Shown here: positions 1 to 7,157 of the stretch, piece by piece
Layout: every line of letters starts with the position of its first letter
Position numbering within the stretch: the stretch's first letter is position 1
Assembly: GCA_023392285.1 (NCBI GenBank)
Contig: JAEVZK010000096.1
Location: forward strand, 1-20,561
Origin: Armatimonadota bacterium
Lineage (GTDB): Bacteria; Armatimonadota; Fimbriimonadia; Fimbriimonadales; Fimbriimonadaceae
DNA length: 20,561 nt
Reading direction: 5' to 3'
The notes under the pieces: model-generated
What the model saw: the letters and a program-made list of their open reading frames with translations, nothing else
What the model was told of the DNA's origin: nothing
Database searches by the model: none
Made by a program: the position numbers and the translations under genes

Positions 1-1
1 C

Positions 2-244
2 GAGCCTGGGGTGGACTACGCGATTTCCACCCCTAAACTCTTCAACGGAAAATGGGTGGAGCTTGGAGGGGCTGGCTTGATCCACCCTAATATTCTCGAG
101 AATTACGGGATCGACACGCGCCGCTACTCCGGTTTTGCATTTGGGCTGGGTGTGGAGCGAATTCCGATGATGGCTTATGGAGTGGACGATCTTCGGCTCT
201 TTCTTGAGAACGACTTGCGCTTCCTCGCTCAGTTCAACGAGTAG
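2..244 (+). CDS. pheS: Phenylalanine-tRNA ligase alpha subunit, C-terminal end (5' end outside window)
   Basis: The frame is open from the left edge; GTG at 11 is an internal valine, not a start. The visible 80 or so residues are the end of the class II aminoacyl-tRNA synthetase catalytic domain of PheS, which charges tRNA-Phe as an alpha2-beta2 enzyme in the cytoplasm. Motif 3 is seen as GLGVERIPMM, followed by YGVDDLRLFLENDLRFLAQF, the usual carboxyl end of bacterial PheS, so the protein ends at its normal place. The stop is TAG at 242-244. pheT is often downstream in bacteria but is not here: the next gene is a methionine synthase fragment 109 bp away. Confidence 0.95.
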   Translation, partial: EPGVDYAISTPKLFNGKWVELGGAGLIHPNILENYGIDTRRYSGFAFGLGVERIPMMAYGVDDLRLFLENDLRFLAQFNE

Positions 245-339
245 CAAGTCGAGCCTACGTTCTTGGACTCCGGCGTCCGTCAAGTTGTGCAGCATTGTTC
301 CTACCCCTTAGCTGAGCCAGAGCTTCTCGTATCTGTCGG

Positions 340-345
340 TATCCT
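340..345 (+). promoter_or_regulatory. Possible -10 element (TATCCT) for the methionine synthase module gene
   Basis: TATCCT ends 8 bases before the ATG at 354. A start site 6-8 bases beyond a -10 hexamer would give a transcript with almost no leader. No convincing -35 element is seen. A GGGGA run directly abuts the ATG, too close for a normal ribosome binding site. This is a visual match only. Confidence 0.3.
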
Positions 346-353
346 GTAGGGGA

Positions 354-2030
354 ATGTCAGAGCATGGTCAGGGCGAAAAGTCTGTCACTTATGATCCCCT
401 AATCGAATTGATGGCGCGGTTCGAAAACGTTCGGGCGGTTGACACTTCGGTCGATCCGTTTGAGGGGCTATCGACAGAAGAACGTCTAAAAAAGCACATT
501 GTCGATGGGATCAAAAAGAACCTTGAGCGCGACTTACAGTCTGCGCTCAAGGTTTACAAGCCGCTCGACATCATCAATGAAATCTTGCTCGATGGCATGA
601 AGACGGTTGGCGAACTCTTCGGCGCAGGCAAGATGCAGCTTCCGTTTGTGCTTCAGAGTGCGGAGGTCATGAAGGCTTCGGTGCGATTTCTTGAGCCGCT
701 GATGGAAAAGAGCGAGGGCGCGGAGAAGGGCTCGATTCTGCTCGCGACCGTAGCGGGAGATGTGCATGATATCGGCAAGAATCTTGTCGATATCATTCTT
801 TCGAACAACGGGTTCCGAGTGGTGAATATCGGCATCAAGCAGCCGATCAATACCATTTTAGAAAAGGCCACGGAGCACAAGTGCCAAGTCATTGGACTAA
901 GTGGGCTCCTCGTCAAGTCGACGCTGGTGATGCGCGACAATTTGCTTGAAATGAACGAGCGGGGCCTGCAGAATTTTCCCGTGATTCTCGGTGGAGCGGC
1001 TCTAACTCGCGGCTATGTCGAGCAAGACTTGCGCCAGCTTTACCACGGTGCCGTGTACTACGCGCAGGACGCTTTCGAAGGCCTCGCCCTGATGGGAGAT
1101 CTCTCCGATCAGGTAGATGGATCGATACCTCAGCCAGCTCCCGAAGCCGCCGAGCGTGTCTCAAGTCACCGAGTAGGAGTCATCGATCGTGAGCTATACG
1201 TCTTCGATGGCACCAAATCCGAAGTTGTACCGCTCGCTCAGCCGCCGGCACTCCCCTTTTACGGGGATCGAAAGTCTGGCAAAATCGACCTCCACGAGCT
1301 GTTCAAGTACATCAACACGGTTGCTCTCTTTCGGGGTCAGTGGCAGTTCCGGCGGCCCGAAGGCATGGGCAATCTGGAGTTTAACGATTGGCTCGAAGGG
1401 CAGGCGAGGCCCATCTTCGAACGAATGAAGCGGGATATGGCTACCCTGGTGAAGCCACGGGTGAAGTGGGGCTACTTCCCGTGCGCTTCAACGGGCAACG
1501 ACCTGATCGTTTACCACGAGGATCAGAAGACGGAGAGAACGCGCTTCACATTTCCGCGGCAACGGGACGGTCGGAGGTTGTGTCTCGCGGATTTCTTTCG
1601 GCCAGTCGGGGAAGGCGTCGACACGGTGGGCTTTTCGATCGTCACCATCGGTTCGGAGGTCACCACCCATGAACGGCGTCTCTTCGAAAGCGGCAGCTAT
1701 CAGGATTACCTCTTCACCCATGGTATGGGCGTGGAGACTGCGGAAGCCCTGGCTGAGTACTGGCATCGGCAAATGCGGATCGAGCTCGGAATTGCTGATG
1801 AAGATCCAGAGGACATGCGGCTTCTCTTCTCGGCCAAATACAGGGGCGCTCGCTACTCGTTTGGCTATCCAGCGTGTCCAAACCTTGAAGATCAGACGAA
1901 AATCTTTGAGCTGCTGAAGCCGGAGGAGATCGGCGTTCATCTCACGGAGGAGTTTATGCTGGAGCCAGAGCAGTCGACCTCGGCAATCATCGTGCATCAT
2001 CCAGAGGCGAAGTACTTCAATGTCCGTTGA
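354..2030 (+). CDS. metH: Cobalamin-dependent methionine synthase, C-terminal half only (B12-binding plus AdoMet activation modules)
   Basis: The 558 residues match the second half of MetH. Residues about 40-120 are the helical cap domain. Residues 125-250 are the B12-binding domain, with the cobalt-ligand motif DVHDIG (His138), GLSGLL at 181-186 and VILGGA at 210-215. After a linker of about 50 residues, residues 305-558 are the reactivation domain, with RGARYSFGYPACP near 497-509. Arg500 and Tyr505 have the spacing of the AdoMet-binding Arg and Tyr of E. coli MetH. The homocysteine- and methyltetrahydrofolate-binding modules are absent; full MetH has about 1,200 residues. A partner protein elsewhere should supply them, so this is probably the B12/reactivation subunit of a split enzyme. 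The ATG at 354 gives the full cap domain. The end overlaps tag by 11 bp, suggesting translational coupling. Confidence 0.9.
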   Translation: MSEHGQGEKSVTYDPLIELMARFENVRAVDTSVDPFEGLSTEERLKKHIVDGIKKNLERDLQSALKVYKPLDIINEILLDGMKTVGELFGAGKMQLPFVLQSAEVMKASVRFLEPLMEKSEGAEKGSILLATVAGDVHDIGKNLVDIILSNNGFRVVNIGIKQPINTILEKATEHKCQVIGLSGLLVKSTLVMRDNLLEMNERGLQNFPVILGGAALTRGYVEQDLRQLYHGAVYYAQDAFEGLALMGDLSDQVDGSIPQPAPEAAERVSSHRVGVIDRELYVFDGTKSEVVPLAQPPALPFYGDRKSGKIDLHELFKYINTVALFRGQWQFRRPEGMGNLEFNDWLEGQARPIFERMKRDMATLVKPRVKWGYFPCASTGNDLIVYHEDQKTERTRFTFPRQRDGRRLCLADFFRPVGEGVDTVGFSIVTIGSEVTTHERRLFESGSYQDYLFTHGMGVETAEALAEYWHRQMRIELGIADEDPEDMRLLFSAKYRGARYSFGYPACPNLEDQTKIFELLKPEEIGVHLTEEFMLEPEQSTSAIIVHHPEAKYFNVR

Positions 2031-2586
2031 GCTATGTCGATGTGCGTGGGCGACCTCCGATCCGCTGTACATGCGTTACCATGACGAGGAATGGGGCACG
2101 CCCAGCCGAGACGACCGGCATCTGTTCGAGATGCTAATTTTGGAAGGAGCTCAGGCGGGTCTGAGCTGGATCACGATCCTGCGTCGCCGCGAAGGATATC
2201 GGGCTGCTTTCGACGGTTTTGATCCTGCTAAGATCGTGGATTATGGTGATGCGGACCTAGTTAGATTGATGGATGATTCACGGATTATCCGTAATCGAGC
2301 GAAGATCCATAGCACGATCTCGAATGCAAAGGCTTTTCTCCGCGTCGCGGAGGAATTTGGCTCCTTCGCCAGCTACCTCTGGGGCTTTTCAGAGAATGAG
2401 CCGATCATTAATTATTGGAAAGAGGTCGGCGAATTGCCGGCGGAGACGGAATTCTCTAGATCGATCAGCAAAGATTTGAAGCAACGAGGATTCAGCTTCG
2501 TCGGACCGACGATTATCTATTCTTACTTGCAAGCCGTGGGCGTCATCGACGATCATGTAATATCCTGCTTTCGCCGTCAAGGCTGA
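2020..2586 (+). CDS. tag: DNA-3-methyladenine glycosylase I
   Basis: This 188-residue enzyme removes 3-methyladenine from alkylated DNA in base excision repair. It aligns with E. coli Tag at a constant offset of four residues: the zinc ligands Cys8, His21, His179 and Cys183 are all present, and Glu42 in LEGAQAGLSWITIL corresponds to the catalytic-pocket Glu38. RCAW, YHDEEWG and LSWITIL are family hallmarks. The length is normal. The ATG at 2020 lies inside the end of the methionine synthase module gene (11-bp overlap, different frame), so translation is probably coupled. There is no functional link to methionine synthesis beyond methyl chemistry, so the pairing may be incidental. Confidence 0.96.
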   Translation: MSVELCRCAWATSDPLYMRYHDEEWGTPSRDDRHLFEMLILEGAQAGLSWITILRRREGYRAAFDGFDPAKIVDYGDADLVRLMDDSRIIRNRAKIHSTISNAKAFLRVAEEFGSFASYLWGFSENEPIINYWKEVGELPAETEFSRSISKDLKQRGFSFVGPTIIYSYLQAVGVIDDHVISCFRRQG

Positions 2587-2604
2587 ACCGTCCGAAACTT
2601 CTGT

Positions 2605-2973
2605 ATGCGCAAAACCCCGTTCGCAACCCTGCTCGTCGCTGTCGCCGCTATGTCGGCCCTCGCAGTCCCGCAAAGGAAGCCCACTCCTGTCACCGTGTCC
2701 TATGCGAAAACCGTTAAGCCAATCCTTGATCGGAATTGCATCGGTTGTCACAGTGGTTCGACCCCTGCACATCATCTTGATCTCACCAGCTATGCCAAGG
2801 TGATGAAAGGCGATCATGAAGGGAAGGTGGTTGTACCCAAGAAAGTGGCGACCAGTCGCTTGGCGATCTTTATCCACCGGAAAGACAATCGCAAGATGCC
2901 GCCGAGCCAATCCTTATCGGCTGCCGAGCAGAAGGCGATCGATGCGTGGATCAACGCCGGCGCAAAGCCCTAA
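2605..2973 (+). CDS. Exported small monohaem cytochrome c, planctomycete-type
   Basis: The 122-residue protein starts with a Sec-type signal peptide (MRK followed by a hydrophobic stretch to about residue 20). The mature part has one haem-attachment motif, CIGCH at residues 45-49, preceded by VKPILDRNC, the usual lead-in of the planctomycete-type cytochrome c domain. The likely distal haem ligand is Met98 in RKMPPS. The C-terminal helix AEQKAIDAWINAGA is also typical. It is expected to act outside the cytoplasmic membrane as an electron carrier. In many bacteria this domain is fused to larger proteins; here it stands alone. It begins 18 bp after tag with no clear ribosome binding site. The partner is unknown. 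Confidence 0.85.
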   Translation: MRKTPFATLLVAVAAMSALAVPQRKPTPVTVSYAKTVKPILDRNCIGCHSGSTPAHHLDLTSYAKVMKGDHEGKVVVPKKVATSRLAIFIHRKDNRKMPPSQSLSAAEQKAIDAWINAGAKP

Positions 2974-3044
2974 CCTAGCCTTTACGGGTGGGGCCTGTCG
3001 CCTGTTTAGATAGGTCGGTGAGACAATCGTTGGCCCGAGACGTC

Positions 3045-3050
3045 TACACT
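3045..3050 (+). promoter_or_regulatory. Possible -10 element (TACACT) for the S1/P1 nuclease gene
   Basis: TACACT ends 6 bases before the ATG at 3057 and 3 bases before the GTG at 3054. A weak -35-like GAGACA lies at 3020-3025 with a 19-bp spacer. If used, transcription would start at about the start codon, giving a leaderless mRNA. No Shine-Dalgarno sequence is seen upstream. Confidence 0.4.
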
Positions 3051-3056
3051 TGAGTG

Positions 3057-3917
3057 ATGAAGCTGTCCCCCAGAATTTTGCTGGCGACCCTTGCTCTTGC
3101 TGGCTCCACCTCGGCATTCGCCTGGATTGACTCGGGCCATATGGTTATTGCGGCCATCGCGTCGAGGCGTCTTACCCCGAAGGCTTTCAAGGAATGCGAG
3201 CGCCTCGCAAAGATTGGCACGACCGAAAAGGCAAACACCTTCATCTCTGAAGCATGCTGGGCGGACGACACGCGGGACGCGATAACCGGTCCGTGGCACT
3301 ATATTAATTTTCACTTTCGAGGGGACGGCAAGCCGGTCGAACATCAGCCAGCAGAGCAGAACGTTGTTTGGGCGATCAAGAAATACTCGGCGATTCTAGG
3401 AGATAAGACGAAGCCAGATGAAGAGCGCGCTGAGGCGATGCGGTATCTCATTCACTTCGTGGGGGACGTCCACCAGCCGCTTCATGCGGTAGCTCGGGAT
3501 TCAGACGAATTCCCGAACGGAGATCGGGGCGGCAATGACTTTCCGATTCTCCTTGGTGATCAGTTCAAAGGAGTGGCCAATCCTCCGGCAAATCTGCACG
3601 CACTGTGGGATTTCGGGTGCGGGATATTGAAGGAAGAACCAAGGCCGTTGGATCCGGAGGGCTACGGGCGCATGTTGATTCTGGCCGACAAGCTGGCAGC
3701 CGAAGCACCGGAGAAACAGGCGAAAAACGTCAATGATCTGAACCCCGATGATTGGGCGGAGGAGAGCTTTGGAATTGCAAAGAATATTTGCTACAACTTG
3801 AAGCCCAACACTCCGCTCGACGAGGGCTATATGCATATCGGACGGCTCTTTTCGCTTCAGCGGATTACGACCGCCGGATATCGGCTGGCGAAGCTGCTTA
3901 ATCAGTTAGTTGGATAA
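3057..3917 (+). CDS. Exported S1/P1-type zinc nuclease
   Basis: The protein (286 residues from the ATG at 3057; a GTG one codon earlier is also possible) has a signal peptide ending in STSAFA, so the mature chain begins with Trp23. In S1/P1 nucleases the mature N-terminal Trp binds the trinuclear zinc cluster through its amino group, so this cleavage site is itself strong evidence. Other expected ligands are present: His28 (WIDSGH), Asp70 (CWADD), His81 (PWHYIN), His139 and His143 (FVGDVHQPLH), and His181/Asp185 (LHALWD). The family cleaves single-stranded DNA or RNA and removes 3'-phosphates outside the cytoplasm. It probably scavenges nucleotides or phosphate. It lies 80 bp after the cytochrome gene, with its own promoter-like element. 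Confidence 0.93.
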   Translation: MKLSPRILLATLALAGSTSAFAWIDSGHMVIAAIASRRLTPKAFKECERLAKIGTTEKANTFISEACWADDTRDAITGPWHYINFHFRGDGKPVEHQPAEQNVVWAIKKYSAILGDKTKPDEERAEAMRYLIHFVGDVHQPLHAVARDSDEFPNGDRGGNDFPILLGDQFKGVANPPANLHALWDFGCGILKEEPRPLDPEGYGRMLILADKLAAEAPEKQAKNVNDLNPDDWAEESFGIAKNICYNLKPNTPLDEGYMHIGRLFSLQRITTAGYRLAKLLNQLVG

Positions 3918-3971
3918 AATTGCAAATTACCGGTGGCGGAGTCGAGTCGCGTTCCGTAGCTTCTTTGTCTA

Positions 3972-4886
3972 ATGAATACCTTGCAAGAGCCCGCGCCCAT
4001 GTCCCTTCTTGCTCACGATGCGCCTGTGAATCAGGTGGTCGCGTCCTCTGAAGGCGGATACTATGCCACCGCTGACACAAACTTAGCCGTCAAAGTGTGG
4101 CGCGGAGACGAGCTCGCAACCGCCATCGACGTTCGATCGATCCTTGACAAGGTGCGGCCAACTGAACGAGTGCGCGGACTTGCTTTTACTCCCGACGTAT
4201 CTCAGCTCGTCATCGCAGCGGGGGAACTGGTGAGCGCCTACAGTCTGGCTGATCCCGCCGTCCAACTCTGGTCCTTTGCGGCTCCCCGCCTGTTTGCCTT
4301 CCTCGTGGTGTCTCCGACCGGTTTGGCCATCTCGCGATCGGGAATCATCGCCAGTTCTTTCGACAATGGCTCCCTCGCGTTCTTCTCTCAGGACGGCAAT
4401 TCCATAGCAATGGTCCATCACAACGCTGTGCCAAATCACGTGCAGGCGCTGTCGAATGGGCGCTTCATGGGTGTGGATGCGTTTTCCGTGACCACTTGGG
4501 AGCCTGGCAAGAAGAAGCCGCTCAAGCAAATGGGCGTGAAGGATCGGATCTACGGCTTCTCATCTACTCCAAATGGGGAAGTCGTAGCGGTGCGACACTT
4601 GTTTGAAACCGATATTTTGGCTTTCGAGTCGGGTCAAACGCTTGCGAGCTTCAAAGTGGGAAGGGGACTTCCGCTCGTGCGCATGAGCCCCGATGCCACC
4701 TGCGTCGCTCTTGGTTCAAAGCATGAGATCGCGATTTACGGGCTAGGGAGCAGCAGCAGACACACAACATTTCCGATCGTCGAAGCAGAACTCATTTCGC
4801 TCAATTTCGATGCATCCGGAAGGCAAATCATCGCGGGATGTTCGGATGGAAGGGTGAGAATCTGGCAAATCTTCTCGCCCGGCTAG
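3972..4886 (+). CDS. WD40-repeat beta-propeller protein, function unknown
   Basis: The 304-residue protein has no signal peptide or membrane segment, so it is probably cytoplasmic. The first blade is clear: AHDAPVNQVV, then YYATADTNLAVKVWR near residues 14-44. The last blade is also clear: LISLNFDASGRQIIAGCSDG followed by RVRIWQI near the C-terminus. The blades between are degenerate but keep the rhythm of a small hydrophobic strand, G or D turn and V-x-x-W/Y/F endings. Propellers of this kind scaffold protein contacts; the partner cannot be read from the sequence. The gene ends only 21 bp before tRNA-Arg, and the likely -10 of that tRNA follows its stop codon directly. Confidence 0.75.
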   Translation: MNTLQEPAPMSLLAHDAPVNQVVASSEGGYYATADTNLAVKVWRGDELATAIDVRSILDKVRPTERVRGLAFTPDVSQLVIAAGELVSAYSLADPAVQLWSFAAPRLFAFLVVSPTGLAISRSGIIASSFDNGSLAFFSQDGNSIAMVHHNAVPNHVQALSNGRFMGVDAFSVTTWEPGKKKPLKQMGVKDRIYGFSSTPNGEVVAVRHLFETDILAFESGQTLASFKVGRGLPLVRMSPDATCVALGSKHEIAIYGLGSSSRHTTFPIVEAELISLNFDASGRQIIAGCSDGRVRIWQIFSPG

Positions 4887-4887
4887 G

Positions 4888-4893
4888 TATAAT
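4888..4893 (+). promoter_or_regulatory. Likely -10 element of the tRNA-Arg promoter (TATAAT)
   Basis: A perfect TATAAT lies 14 bp before the first base of the mature tRNA and one base after the stop codon of the WD40 gene. A weak CTGGCA at 4862-4867 could act as -35 but the spacing (20 bp) is long. Confidence 0.55.
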
Positions 4894-4907
4894 TCACCCT
4901 CGCGCGT

Positions 4908-4983
4908 GCGCTCGTAGCTCAGTGGATAGAGCATCAGCTTGCGGAGCTGAGGGTCGGAGGTTCGAGTCCTCTCGAGCGCGCCA
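4908..4983 (+). tRNA. tRNA-Arg, anticodon GCG
   Basis: A full cloverleaf can be drawn: a 7-bp acceptor stem (4908-4914 with 4973-4979), D stem GCTC/GAGC (4917-4920 with 4929-4932), a 5-bp anticodon stem (4934-4938 with 4946-4950), a 5-base variable loop, a T stem 4956-4960/4968-4972 with loop TTCGAGT, discriminator G and an encoded CCA. The anticodon loop 4939-4945 is TTGCGGA, giving anticodon GCG at 4941-4943, which reads CGC and, by wobble, CGU. The arginine identity elements A20 and C35 are present. Most bacteria decode CGY with an ACG anticodon edited to ICG, so GCG is unusual. G36-G37 is the sequence that TrmD normally methylates. Confidence 0.95.
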
Positions 4984-4989
4984 TTTTTT
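4984..4989 (+). terminator. T-run after tRNA-Arg, weak terminator candidate
   Basis: Six T residues follow the encoded CCA directly. There is no separate hairpin; only the tRNA acceptor and T arms could serve as the upstream structure. The minus-strand gene ends 20 bp further on. Confidence 0.25.
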
Positions 4990-5009
4990 GCCTTCCAACC
5001 GCGGTCTAT

Positions 5010-6488
5010 TCACTCGAAATAAATGTCGGTGTACTTGGCTGTCGCGTAGCTGAGCCAATCGTCGGACTTCATGTCTTCACCGACCACCTCGTGAAGAAGG
5101 TCTTTCGGCGGAAGGGTGCGAGCCTTCTGATAGATCTGTTGCTGCAACCAACCCAAGACTGAGGAAAAGTTTCCGTCTTCGAACTGACCGGCGTAGTCCT
5201 CGATTTCCGAAGTAAGCCGTTTCCAGATTTGGCCGCCGATTAGGTTGCCCATCGCATAAGTGGGGAAATAGCCCACCATGCCGCGACTCCAGTGCACGTC
5301 TTGCAGGACTCCCTCACCATCGTTTTTGGGAGTAAAGCCCAGATACTCCTGGTATTTGCTGTTCCACGCCTCAGGCATATCCTTGATCTGGAGCGTGCCG
5401 TTCAAAATGTCAACTTCCATTTCGAAGCGAATGAGGATGTGGAGGTTGTACGTAAGCTCATCGGCACCGACCCGGATTGCGGTGGGCTCGACCTTGTTGA
5501 TCATCCGATAAAAATCCGCGAGCGGGATTTCGGACAAATCTGGGAATGCTGCTTGGAGCCGGGGCAGGAAATAGCTCCAGAACGGGAGGGAACGGCCGAT
5601 AATGTTCTCCCAAAGTCTGCTTTGGCTCTCATGGATGGCGAGCGAGGTGCCGCCCGCAAGCGGAGTGCGATCAAACTCGGTGGGTGAGCCTTGATCGTAC
5701 AATCCGTGGCCCATCTCGTGAAGCGAACTCGATACGATCCCTTTAAGATGGTTGCTCGCCCGGGTGGTCATTCGCACATCTTGACTCGTCGAGCCGCCAC
5801 AAAAGGCGTTCGGCGCTTCATCAAGGCGGCCTCGCTCGAAACTGAACCCGATGTGCGCCGTGGTCTCGCGCATGAACGCCAAGAGCTTGCTTCGGTCCCA
5901 ATTTCCAATTAACGCTTGATCGTCGATGGTTCGACCTTCGGCGGCGATCCTCCCAACCAGTTCCTGAATTGGCTTCTTTATAGTGGCGAACATTTGCTGT
6001 GCAGTGGCAAAGGTCGCGCTTTCTTCGAAGGTGTCGATCAGGGGGTCATAAATGTGCGCTTGGTAGCCTAGAAGACCCGCTTTCTCCCGGTTTAGGTCGA
6101 ACAGTTGTTCGTAATAAGGAGCCATCGCCGCAAAGTCTGAGTTCGCTCGCGCCACTTTCCAGACGTCGTAAGCTTCCGAAGAAAGTTTGGCTCGGCGCGC
6201 GACTAGCTCGGTTGGGAGCTTTGTTTCGAGATCGTAATCTCTCCGGACGCATCTGGCGAGCGCCGCTTCGATGGAACCAGGTAACGCATCCCGTTCGGCG
6301 TCGGCGATGGCATCGCCCATCTCGTCACTGGTGAACCGTTCGTGGGCCATTTGCGCCAAAATCGCGACGTGCGCACCCCGCGCGGTACCGCCCCCGGCTG
6401 GCATCAGCACTTGGCGATCCCAATTCATGAGACCCAGCGCAGCTTTCAAGGCATCCACTTCGTGATAGATATCAAGGAGATTTGGCAC
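5010..6488 (-). CDS. M32-family metallocarboxypeptidase (thermostable carboxypeptidase 1 type)
   Basis: The 492-residue protein is of full length for family M32, zinc enzymes that remove C-terminal residues from peptides in the cytoplasm. The zinc-binding HEMGH is at residues 257-261 (His257, Glu258, His261). The third ligand, Glu287 in IHESQSRLWEN, is 30 residues after the first His, as in Pyrococcus carboxypeptidase. The start is GTG at 6488: MNWD at residues 21-24 is a conserved family feature and would be lost with any later start. The gene lies 22 bp after the acetyltransferase gene on the same strand, and no promoter is obvious between them, so they are probably cotranscribed. No signal peptide is seen. 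Confidence 0.95.
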   Translation of the reverse strand: MPNLLDIYHEVDALKAALGLMNWDRQVLMPAGGGTARGAHVAILAQMAHERFTSDEMGDAIADAERDALPGSIEAALARCVRRDYDLETKLPTELVARRAKLSSEAYDVWKVARANSDFAAMAPYYEQLFDLNREKAGLLGYQAHIYDPLIDTFEESATFATAQQMFATIKKPIQELVGRIAAEGRTIDDQALIGNWDRSKLLAFMRETTAHIGFSFERGRLDEAPNAFCGGSTSQDVRMTTRASNHLKGIVSSSLHEMGHGLYDQGSPTEFDRTPLAGGTSLAIHESQSRLWENIIGRSLPFWSYFLPRLQAAFPDLSEIPLADFYRMINKVEPTAIRVGADELTYNLHILIRFEMEVDILNGTLQIKDMPEAWNSKYQEYLGFTPKNDGEGVLQDVHWSRGMVGYFPTYAMGNLIGGQIWKRLTSEIEDYAGQFEDGNFSSVLGWLQQQIYQKARTLPPKDLLHEVVGEDMKSDDWLSYATAKYTDIYFE

Positions 6489-6510
6489 AGCCAGAGTCTA
6501 CTTTTACCCG

Positions 6511-7113
6511 TTACTTGAATGGGGCGAGGCGCTTGACCAGTCGCTCCTTCACCATCGGCCAATCCTCACGAATAATCGAGAACATCACCGTATCCCGTTG
6601 GTAACCATCCGACATTTTGAACTGTTTGCGCAGGGTTCCTTCGAACTTGGCCCCCAGCTTCTCGATTGCTGCCCGCGACTGGAGGTTTCTGCTGTCTGTC
6701 TTAATCTGCACCCGCTCCGCGCGGCAGCGATCGAAGGCATGTTCCAACAGGAGGAGCTTCGCCTCTGGATTGATCTTTGTGCCCTGCGCCTCGTGAGCGA
6801 GCCACGTCCTTCCGATTTCCAGTCCCAGATGCTCGTCGCGAATGTCCATATAGCTGGTCATACCGACGGCTCGCCTACGTTCCAGATCGATGATCGCGAA
6901 AGGAATGGTGTTAGCGAGTTGTCGCACATGCTGAATGTAAGCCCGCATCGCGGGGACGGAAGCCTCGGTGGGTTCACCGCCGAGAAAGTAGCGAAAGAAT
7001 TCAGGATCAACCACCTTCGCCAATTGTCGAGCATGCTTGGGTTTGATGGGTTCGAGACGGACGAAGTGCCCTTCGAGCATCACCGGCACAATCCACGCAG
7101 CTTTCTTGGACAT
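6511..7113 (-). CDS. GNAT-family N-acetyltransferase (RimJ/RimL-like)
   Basis: The 200-residue protein follows the RimJ/RimL pattern: an N-terminal strand LEGHFVRLEPIKPKHARQL (residues 13-31), the core strand AVGMTSYMDI, the strand LGLEIGRTWLAH with the acetyl-CoA-binding loop after it (EAQGTKINPEAK), then the helix and strand VQIKTDSRNLQSRAAIEKLG, the usual C-terminal acetyl-CoA contact, ending in GTLRKQFKMSDGYQRDTVMFS. It should transfer acetyl from acetyl-CoA to a protein N-terminus or a small amine; the substrate cannot be told. It is first in a probable two-gene unit with the M32 carboxypeptidase. A -10-like TATAAA ends five bases before the ATG and no ribosome binding site is seen, so a leaderless mRNA is likely. 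Confidence 0.9.
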   Translation of the reverse strand: MSKKAAWIVPVMLEGHFVRLEPIKPKHARQLAKVVDPEFFRYFLGGEPTEASVPAMRAYIQHVRQLANTIPFAIIDLERRRAVGMTSYMDIRDEHLGLEIGRTWLAHEAQGTKINPEAKLLLLEHAFDRCRAERVQIKTDSRNLQSRAAIEKLGAKFEGTLRKQFKMSDGYQRDTVMFSIIREDWPMVKERLVKRLAPFK

Positions 7114-7118
7114 CGCAA

Positions 7119-7124
7119 TTTATA
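7119..7124 (-). promoter_or_regulatory. Possible -10 element (TATAAA) for the acetyltransferase gene
   Basis: Read on the minus strand, TATAAA lies at 7124 to 7119, five bases before the ATG at 7113. This spacing would place the transcription start at or next to the start codon. It overlaps the plus-strand TATACT of selA at 7121-7126. Confidence 0.45.
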
Positions 7125-7126
7125 CT
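7121..7126 (+). promoter_or_regulatory. Possible -10 element (TATACT) for selA
   Basis: TATACT lies 31 bases before the GTG start of selA, leaving a leader of about 25 bases. No good -35 is visible; it would fall inside the start of the divergent acetyltransferase gene. It shares bases with the minus-strand -10 candidate, so the two promoters may exclude each other. Confidence 0.4.
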
Positions 7127-7157
7127 ATATGAGCGGAGAAAGCGTTACACTGGATGC

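Noticed and set aside
1488..2072. 194-residue minus-strand open frame opposite the methionine synthase activation domain
   Set aside because: No domain or signal is recognisable, and the plus-strand frame matches MetH residue by residue.
2389..2910. 173-residue minus-strand open frame spanning tag and the cytochrome gene
   Set aside because: It crosses two well-supported plus-strand genes and has no recognisable motif.
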